Positions 1 to 64,000 of a stretch of 64,000 bases of DNA are shown here, one piece after another. Each line of letters opens with the position of its first letter. Positions within the stretch are counted from its first letter, which is position 1. Source of the DNA: Engraulis encrasicolus (taxonomy: Eukaryota; Chordata; Actinopteri; Clupeiformes; Engraulidae); NCBI RefSeq assembly GCF_034702125.1, contig NC_085868.1:47166778-47230777 (forward strand), written 5' to 3'. Made by a program: the position numbers and the translations under genes. The notes below the pieces were generated by a model. The model saw nothing but the letters and a program-made list of their open reading frames with translations, did no database searches and was not told where the DNA came from.

Positions 1-1600
1 CAATGTTGTATTAGTGTAATACTATGGTAGAATTGTATTTTAAATGAGAATTACAGCGTTCCACTGGTGAAACAAGGCACATTATGAGGCTACAAAATGA
101 TTGTTCATGTCTCATATCATTACCTCCATTTTATAGGCTGTAAATGTCAGTTAGCAAGTCAAGACAGTTGTCGGTTACAGACCCTTGAGGTCCTCTCCAG
201 GAGTTGTTGCCTGGAGACTCCCGAATTTAATGAGCACCCAGCATCCCTACAGGATGCCATGGTTGTGTCATGACAACAGACAACGTCCATGAGGAGATGT
301 TGTTTGCAGTTTGAAAAAAAGAAGAAGACGCCTGCCCTAATGCCACTGGAGCCATCAGCAGGATTTGTCAGCAGCAAGTTAACTGATCTCTGGTTAGCCA
401 GACTGCTTAGTGCTCACACAGGACTGGATATGTAGGACTGCAAATAAAAAGGCTACAGATATTTAATGGAAAGCTGCAACCATATGGTGCCAACTCGGTT
501 GGGGACATATCTACTGTACAATGATTATGTTTGTTGAGCATGAGAATCGGGATGTAGGCCTATCTACAATGCTCAGAATAAAAATCATATGCCTCAGTTT
601 ATAAAATGGTTCAACTAGCCTATGGGTGTACTGTACAGTATATGCAAAGTAGGCCTAAGTGCAATATGTGCAGCACATGAGGACACAATGTACTTTGAGT
701 TACTTACATACCTAACATCAACCTTATGAATAAGTTATGTGGAAGGAATAATTTTAACTGGATCTTATGTATGGCAAGGTCAGGCTAATACTGTAAGTAA
801 ATAATGTCATCATTGCTACACTGTACTAGTAATTAATGTGACAGGCAGGGTGATTATGAGAAACCTGTTCTGCTGATTAGTGATTAGGACAATCTACAGG
901 AGTAGATGAAGTAGGCTAGGCAAGCTATAGAGGTAGTAAAAGTAGCATGTGATATTACATAGCTGTTACACCATATACTCAATTGTACCTAATAAGCTGG
1001 ATAGACTGTGTTGTTACTGAAAAGCACTAAAAACCTAAGAAGAACCTACCTCAAATTTGATCCAACCAGCGCAGAGGTAGCTGAACACAAGACAAGTACA
1101 ACTTAGCTGTGTTGGAAGGAAATTGTGTTTCTTTTTTTTACTATTACTTTTACTTTTAGCACCTCTGGCAAGTTGACACAAGAAGCTGTTCCAGCACTTT
1201 CGAACATCCTGTGAGTAATTGTTGGTTTTCACTGAGTCAACTCAACAGGAGAAGCCAGCCCACCTACCTGGATCTGTCTAGATCAGAAGAGCTCAACCCT
1301 TTTAGAAAAATCACCCTCTCTACCTCAAAAGCCTTCCAACAACCCCTTTACCTCGTCGTCTCTCCATCGTTGCTTCCAGTCATCCCGATTCTCCATACAT
1401 CTTTTCAGTTCGCTGGTACTCTTGCGTCCTTCTTGAGTATGTCCACAAATGTCAGTGTGGGACGTCCTCTTAACCGGCCTTCCAATGTCCTCAAAACCCC
1501 TTATTATATTTAAAAAAAAAAGACATTGTCCATTTGCACATGAGTGCCACCCCTTTCAGTTGTCTCCTGAATCCCCAAAAAGTGCTCCATAACAACTGAC
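1..1600. other. Upstream flank, no gene recognised
   Basis: AT-rich sequence with scattered stops in all frames. An open stretch at 1211-1513 (+) has no recognisable motif and no GC-rich third positions. I see no exon, RNA gene or clear repeat boundary here. Confidence 0.5.
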
Positions 1601-1604
1601 CGTT

Positions 1605-1820
1605 ATTTACAGGGCATTGGTTACAGTCCCTGGAGCAATGTGGGGTCAAGTGCCTTGCTCAAAAGCATGTCAGCCATAGCCTGAGTATCATCCTCCGTAG
1701 TGACCGCGCTGGCTCAATACTTTCGCTTCCGTGGTCAGCAAGCGAAAGTATTGAGCCAGTGCGGTCACTACGGAGGATGATACTCAGGCTATGTCAGCCA
1801 TGGGTGGAGATATTTGCCCT
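1605..1820 (-). repeat. V-SINE-like fragment interrupted by a foldback insertion
   Basis: The stretch TCCCTGGAGCAATGTGGGG then GTGCCTTGCTCAA (1628-1660) recurs in the SINE at 57303-57572, which has a V-SINE-type core. Here it is cut by a hairpin at 1675-1793 and resumes as GTCAGCCATGGGTGGAGAT. Confidence 0.5.
1675..1793. mobile_element. Near-perfect 54-bp-arm hairpin, foldback MITE candidate
   Basis: Arms 1675-1728 and 1740-1793 are reverse complements with a single mismatch around an 11-nt spacer (1729-1739). The 11-bp sequence ATGTCAGCCAT occurs at 1667-1677 and again at 1791-1801. It looks like a target-site duplication around an insertion of about 113 bp beginning AGCCTGAGTATC. TSDs of 9-11 bp are known for Mutator-like elements; family assignment is inference. 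Confidence 0.65.
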
Positions 1821-2279
1821 GGGGCCCGGGCCCGGGCCCTGGACCAGGGCCCTCCCACATTGGTGGTGTGGGCCTTACTATGAACTTGGCAGACCATATG
1901 GGGCCCTATGACTGGTTGTTTTTCCTAGGTCTTGAGTGCAATAGTTTCGCCACTGCCTTTTAACCTTCATGGAACATGTGTTCTCACTAAACCTGGACAG
2001 GGGGCCACCAATCTAATTGTAAGACTATTGGTCCCATGACCTCTCATGCATTTTGTAAAGAAATTGTAGTCCAGCCTCGATTTGATGCAACCCCCCCCCC
2101 GACACAGGTAGAGTGGAACTAGATTGATTGTGGCACTTCCTTTCTCTTATTCGCCACTCGCCTCCTACACAAACTCAATTTATCCATCCACTCAAATTGT
2201 TCAACGTTCTGCGTAGGCTTTAATGTAAAGTACAAAGGGGCTACAGAAACAGACCCAGCACACTTTCCTGGTCAGTTCT

Positions 2280-2535
2280 GTTAGCCAATTGTGTTCCAGT
2301 AACACTCAATCAAAGACTAAATGGGCGGTACCAAACGACAAGCAGAAACTTCGGCCTCATGTCTTATTACCTCAGCCGATGCGAACCGCTCGCTTGGTGA
2401 ACATGTGCAGCAGGAGACGACGTTACACAACGGAGCAAAATATATCCGCTTGAGCTGTGGAAGGTAGCTCTATCTATGTGGAGACAGCTTACCAAAGAGT
2501 TTTCGGCGGACACCCCCTAATACCCTTCAGACACC
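2280..2535 (+). promoter_or_regulatory. abcc4: Candidate abcc4 proximal promoter and 5' UTR
   Basis: Immediately upstream of the start codon are a CCAAT box at 2285-2289 and a GC box GGGCGG at 2333-2338. CpG density is higher than in the surroundings and there is no convincing TATA box. This fits a TATA-less promoter, but the transcription start is not visible from sequence. Confidence 0.35.
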
Positions 2536-52140
<49,605 letters not shown>

Positions 52141-53915
52141 CCGACCAGCACGAGTAATGAATGACGGCAGACATTCGCTCTCAGCAGGAACTGCAGCTGC
52201 CTTACCATCCTGGAATGGGTGCTCCGTATCCTCCTCCCTCTCAAAGATTCTAGAACGCACAGAAATTCTAGAGTCTTATGTGTCTGGCTCCTGGAGTCAT
52301 GGACAGTCAAGGAGGGTTAGGCCGAGGACATGCTTGCTGTGAGCCTTCGATTACGCACGGAACCACGTGCGACCAAGAACGATTAAGAACGATCAGAGCA
52401 CAACGCACGATACTAGAGGTATCATGTAGGGGGCAGATGGCCAACGGGGCTCTCATCAATATTTTTCATCATTGCTTGACTCTACAGGGACTTCAACATG
52501 GAAGTTTGGGAGATTGACCCTCACGGTTCTGGCAATATTTCACCATATGCATCTTCTGCGTATATTGTGTCTGGTGCTTTACTGCATGCAAAATTGACAT
52601 ACAATTCTCATCGCAATGCTTTCGTGCACAGAAAGTGCTCGCACACGCATATCCTGCAGCAATCATGTCCACGGCCTTAATATCCCTTTTTATACTATTC
52701 ATGTGTATTTGATTATGTGTATTTTTATTTGATTCTGTATATTTTTATGTAATCAGCTGCTGTTTTGTAGTCGTATATACAGTATGTTTTGTATCATCAC
52801 TGATGGTTCTTTGTTTTATTTATTTTAATTACTTTTTTTAATTTTTTTTTACCAAGACCAAGGATTTAAAATCATTTGAAATAACTTGGAAGTCACCATC
52901 TTCATTTCACTCCTGCTGAGGATTATAGTTATTTCAAGAAGCTGTGTTTACTGAAGCAAAGAGGAGCCATCTTTTTTGTTGTGAAAGATATCAAATTAAG
53001 TTATTTTCAAGGAAGTGAATAAGGAAGTGAATACAACACAGCTAGTGTGCGATTCTCTTAGTTTTGCAGTCATGATTAGAATTCATGTGCATCGCCTACC
53101 CCTCTCTTATCTGGAGATCAATGTTTTATTTGGGGCAACATTGGTCAGCTGTTATTGTTTAGTGCTCTTACAGAAATCCTGAACACGTGTTTCACAGAAT
53201 GTTATTTCTGTGTTATTTCTCATGTTAAGCTAAAAGGATGTGCGATCGGAATTGACGCCTCCAGTGCCTACACTACAAGCTAAGGTGGTGGTTGAATATG
53301 AGCATGTGCCTTGGTGTCAATGGTGCCTTACTTGAATATTGAATATTGAATATTTTTACTCCGAATGAAACCAAAATGGGGATGGAGAATCACTCCCTGA
53401 AAAGTTTTTGTTTTGTTTGTTCAGTTCGTTTTTATTCATGTTCTGCATTTAGGAGTTTTTTTTTATCCATGTTCTGCATTTAGGAAGAGAGAAATAAAAT
53501 GACGCACAAACTGTTTCAGCTGCTCACAAATAATGTAGATGTACACACATTGTATTATATCATACTTGTATCTATTATTATTATTATTATTATTATTTCT
53601 TCTTTGTCTTAAATTGTTCTGACCACTCGAAGACAAGTTTTTTTTTTTTACCAGCAGTTGGTTTTTGGTAAACATGATTATCTATTGTATTCGATGTAAA
53701 ATAACCATACACTGTAGCAAATGTTTGTGCCAGTACTGTAAACTTCATTGTTTATAATGGATGGTAGATTGATGATTAATGTTTACCTTACATCGAATCA
53801 TTATATACAAAAATGTATAGCACTGAATGTCATAACTGGATAAAGTGTTCATAACCAGATTTCACACCTTTTTTTCCCAAATGCCACTTTATTAAAGAAA
53901 AAGATTTTTCTATGT
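52141..53915 (+). other. abcc4: Probable abcc4 3' UTR with poly(A) signals
   Basis: AT-rich non-coding sequence after the stop. AATAAA lies at 53493-53498 and ATTAAA at 53891-53896; either could direct cleavage, and the end given assumes the second. A short TTA tract is at about 53573-53597. No splice sites or coding potential were seen. The end is an estimate. Confidence 0.5.
53573..53597. repeat. TTA trinucleotide tract
   Basis: Short (TTA)n within the probable abcc4 3' UTR. Confidence 0.9.
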
Positions 53916-54025
53916 GAAGTGGTTTCATTTTGACCTTTATCCATCCACTGTGTCACAATGCTAACCTGACTTTACACACACACACACACACACCGACCAA
54001 GAAAACTAATTCCATTCGTACATAA

Positions 54026-54283
54026 TAGGGCTGTAAAGATATTGTATCGAATCGAGAAATCGTGATACACAGAGTCACGATACAGTATCGTGATACAAGA
54101 AGGCAGTATCGTGACATGTCCTTTCAAAGTTCTGTTACCCTTCGGTCCAGAAAACAACCATATGACATGATGTGATGGTGATTCAAGTCAATAATTTATA
54201 TAAATTGTGGGTATGTATCGAACCGTAGGTCAAAAATCGTGATACGAACCGAATCATGAGTTGAGTGTATCGTTACAGCCCTA
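54026..54283. mobile_element. hAT-like MITE, 258 bp, exact 8-bp TSD
   Basis: Ends TAGGGCTGTAAAGAT and ATCGTTACAGCCCTA, flanked by GTACATAA on both sides (54018-54025 and 54284-54291). Interior ATCGTGATAC repeats. Confidence 0.93.
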
Positions 54284-54298
54284 GTACATAATGTGTGC

Positions 54299-54595
54299 GT
54301 TCCAATATGTGGACTCCCTTCCTCCATTTGTGCTTGTGGCCTCACGTTTTGCTGACGCCCCACCTCCATGGAGAAAACAGTTAAAAGTTTCCCAGCTGTC
54401 AGCCTAGCCACAACAATTTTTGGGGGACTATTCTTCATTCACCATCCAGTTTGCAAATGAGAAAATGTCTTTACTTTTGAGCTTTTGCGAGATATTGAAA
54501 TACAATGCTGTTGTTAGTGATGTTAACACAACGTATTACTTCCTGGTTTGAGGCCACAAGCACAAGTGGAGGACGCAAGTCTGCATATTGGAATG
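54299..54595. mobile_element. MITE with GTTCCAATATG ends
   Basis: Left GTTCCAATATGTGGA with CCATTTGTGCTTGTGGCCTC; right GAGGCCACAAGCACAAGTGG with CATATTGGAATG. Same family as 36581-36866. It abuts the preceding hAT-like element. Confidence 0.85.
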
Positions 54596-54819
54596 TAAGG
54601 GTCTGCGCACATTTCAAACGTCAACTGATCTCACCCTCTCCACCAGTTATTTTTCAATGTCATGAACAAAGGTCAGCGATTGGATAAAATAGGCTGTATC
54701 ATATGGTTCAAATTTCAACAGGGTTCAGCCCTCCCACTTCTCAGCGTTCGTAAATATCACTGTAGAAAGATACTAGTGCAGTTAGCCTACAAGGTAATGG
54801 TCAAACCAGGCCGACCCAT

Positions 54820-55974
54820 TCCTCCTGCATGAGATCACATTTATTTCAAAAGCTTGAATTGTTGTGGATCGTTACAGTTACCACAATGAGAGACATGCAT
54901 GTTGAAAGTACGCTGTGTGTATAAAAAAAACCCATCAGATAAATATGACAGACAAAACAAAACAGTGATCATACATTATTGTGCATATCTTTCCCATTGC
55001 CCTCGTTCAGCTGGACAGCCTGGAAAGTTACCTGGCCTAGTTCAACGTCAGACGAGATCAGACAAGACTTGACAGTAAGCACGATGATGAAGCAGTGCTG
55101 CTTTTGCTAGGCAGTGGGCATGCACACTTTGCCAGTTTGATGCATTGTGGTTAGAAAATTCTAACCAGAATATATAAAACTGGCAAAGCACGCATGCCCA
55201 CTGCCTAGCAAAAGCAGCACTGCTTCATCACGATCATCACAATGTCATAAAACTACTGGTTTCTCCAACAACTGGTTACACAGATGTCCGAACCCACAGT
55301 GGTTGGTCAGAAATAAATTACAAAATAACATTCAAGCTCTGATCAATCACTGTGGTTGTCACATCCATGTAACCAGTTGTTTGTGGGTAACCAGATACCT
55401 TTTCCCACTGGCAGACAAGCAGAAAACAGCTGTCTTATGTGACCTCTCTACGATCTTATTTCAGTACTGAGATTTTGACGATATCTTGCACGTCTGTCCA
55501 CTTTGACCACTGCTTGTCGGCAAATCTCCTTAAATCTCGTTTTGACATACAGTATACTTGAGTCAGACAGCTGCAACACACCTGGAGTGGAAAGCCATAC
55601 CCCCCCCCCCCCCCCCCAATTCACTAAAGTTCATCAATGACACGATTTGTGCAGTGTGATAGGAAGTCTCTGCTTCACAATAAGAATAAAGTAGTCTCTC
55701 TTGTACCAGGCTACCAGCATTCATCGTCATTAAATCCAAAGGCTTGCATTGATTTCACCAGCATCAGACATATTCACAGTTTCACATTGGACAATCCAGT
55801 ATGCTGTTCATCCTTTTTGGTTTCCTGCTTTGCGTGTGCATACAACCAGGTTGTGATAGTCTTTCCGTCTTCACCAGAGTTACACTCTCTAGTTCTTCTC
55901 CATCCGCCATCTTGTCTGGCGGAAATTTCTAGTTTGTACTGTATGAAGTACTTTACTACCACAGCAGTTGGAGT
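54820..55974 (-). other. gpr180: Probable gpr180 3' UTR
   Basis: Sequence downstream of the gpr180 stop. On the minus strand AATAAA lies at 54840-54845. A long hairpin (55081-55233) and a poly(C) run (about 55604-55618 on the plus strand) lie within. The end is inferred from the signal. Confidence 0.4.
55081..55233. repeat. Long hairpin (about 70-bp arms) in the gpr180 3' region
   Basis: GATGAAGCAGTGCTGCTTTT, GCTAGGCAGTGGGCATGC and TTTGCCAGTTT on the left are reverse-complemented on the right, around a short centre with GGTTAGAAAATTCTAACC. Likely a foldback MITE; if transcribed it would form a stable stem. Confidence 0.85.
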
Positions 55975-63327
<7,353 letters not shown>

Positions 63328-63520
63328 TGTAGCGCGGCCGCCTGTTTCTTAAATGTTTTCAATCTCTTAAATTGCGACAATGAATGGAAAATGCTCCACA
63401 GACAGCTCCCTTTCGCAGACGATTTGATGGAGCCACGTTCCAACCAATCACCAATGAAGAGGTCATGTATTTCACTGCGATGTAGCCAATGAGCGCTCAA
63501 AGTAACGGGGGACAGAAAAC
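63328..63520 (-). promoter_or_regulatory. gpr180: Candidate gpr180 promoter with CCAAT boxes
   Basis: CCAATCACCAAT (63444-63455) and GCCAATG (63485-63491) cluster within 170 bp of the gpr180 start codon, with a GCGGCCGC site at the 5' UTR. No TATA box. In mammals GPR180 is head-to-head with TGDS, so the region could be bidirectional; that is inference. Confidence 0.4.
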
Positions 63521-64000
63521 CAAGCAACGCAGGCATCTGACATGAAACGTGTCAACATTGCCGTAAAGCGCTTAAGCCGTCGTGAAAAGGACCAAGCCGC
63601 TTGCCATTCGCTTGTGGATACTCCACTGACTTGTGTTGAAGCGCTCGGAGGAACATGGCTTTTCTATCCTTTATGGCTTTCGGGACAGGCTAATCTAACA
63701 GGTCAAGATTACCGTATACGAAACGTGTAACGAGGACAGCTGTCTGTTGGTCTTCTCGGTTTTGGGTGTTAAGATGTGTTATGAAACAGCACTTGCCTAG
63801 GTTGGGTTGGCTTTTGTAAGGAGAAAGAGTAATTACTGAGTAGACTACACAGCTGTCGGTATCTCAGTCTAGTCTCTGAGGAGGGGAACCTGAGCTTTAA
63901 ATTGCCTACAACTACAGCTGTCAGGACAAAGCTACTACCAGCATTTTTGTTGTCCCACGCCAGCTATTACCTGACCTGGGATGGGACAACAGCGATGTTG
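63521..64000. other. Window end, no gene recognised
   Basis: An open stretch at 63542-63730 (+) has no recognised motif and does not match TGDS, the neighbour expected from mammalian synteny. The remainder has frequent stops. Confidence 0.4.

Noticed and set aside
1211..1513. 100-codon open frame upstream of abcc4
   Set aside because: No domain, no codon bias and no neighbouring splice signals; treated as chance.
63542..63730. 62-codon open frame divergent from gpr180, candidate tgds exon 1
   Set aside because: Its translation lacks the Gly-rich Rossmann start (GGAGF) expected of TGDS; no other recognisable motif.

Overview
This is a teleost-fish genomic window. The evidence is two intron-rich vertebrate genes with GT-AG splice sites, very dense microsatellites, tRNA-derived SINEs (including one with a V-SINE-type core), and dozens of short DNA transposons typical of ray-finned fishes. 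The species cannot be fixed from the sequence alone.

Layout. 1-2535: upstream flank of abcc4 with repeat debris and a 54-bp-arm hairpin. 2536-52140 (+): complete abcc4 (multidrug resistance-associated protein 4, MRP4). I assembled it as 30 exons whose phases close perfectly to 3987 nt, or 1328 residues. It has both ABC transporter halves and a C-terminal ETAL PDZ ligand. 52141 to about 53.9 kb: probable abcc4 3' UTR. About 54.0-54.8 kb: short intergenic spacer filled by two DNA-transposon remnants. About 54.82-63.33 kb (-): complete gpr180 (GPR180, intimal thickness-related receptor), 9 exons, 1299 nt, 432 residues, tail-to-tail with abcc4. 63.33-64.0 kb: CCAAT-box-bearing 5' flank of gpr180; no exon of a further gene is recognised.

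The genes are ordinary; the introns are not. The strongest unexplained pattern is repeated tandem duplication of exon edges together with their splice sites. The 3' splice site plus first codons of abcc4 exon 21 (seven decayed copies) and exon 27 (three copies, one giving an open 87-nt in-frame extension) are duplicated upstream of the real exons. The exon end plus 5' splice site of exon 29 (two copies) and probably exon 22 (degenerate array) are duplicated downstream. In gpr180 the acceptor edges of exon 7 (one exact 33-bp copy) and exon 3 (two degenerate copies) are duplicated too. Six exons in two adjacent, opposite-strand genes make this look like a recurrent process that creates decoy or alternative splice sites.

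Other signals are microsatellites acting as the polypyrimidine tract of several acceptors, and a SINE that begins at intron position 7 of a gpr180 donor. There is a large set of TTAA-flanked palindromic MITEs, some nested in other elements, and many hAT-like MITEs with exact 8-bp target duplications. An interstitial CCCTAA tract and two long hairpins are also present.

Functionally, MRP4 is an ATP-driven exporter of cyclic nucleotides, prostanoids, conjugated bile acids and drugs, and GPR180 is a 7TM GOST-like protein. They are neighbours by conserved synteny, not a pathway.
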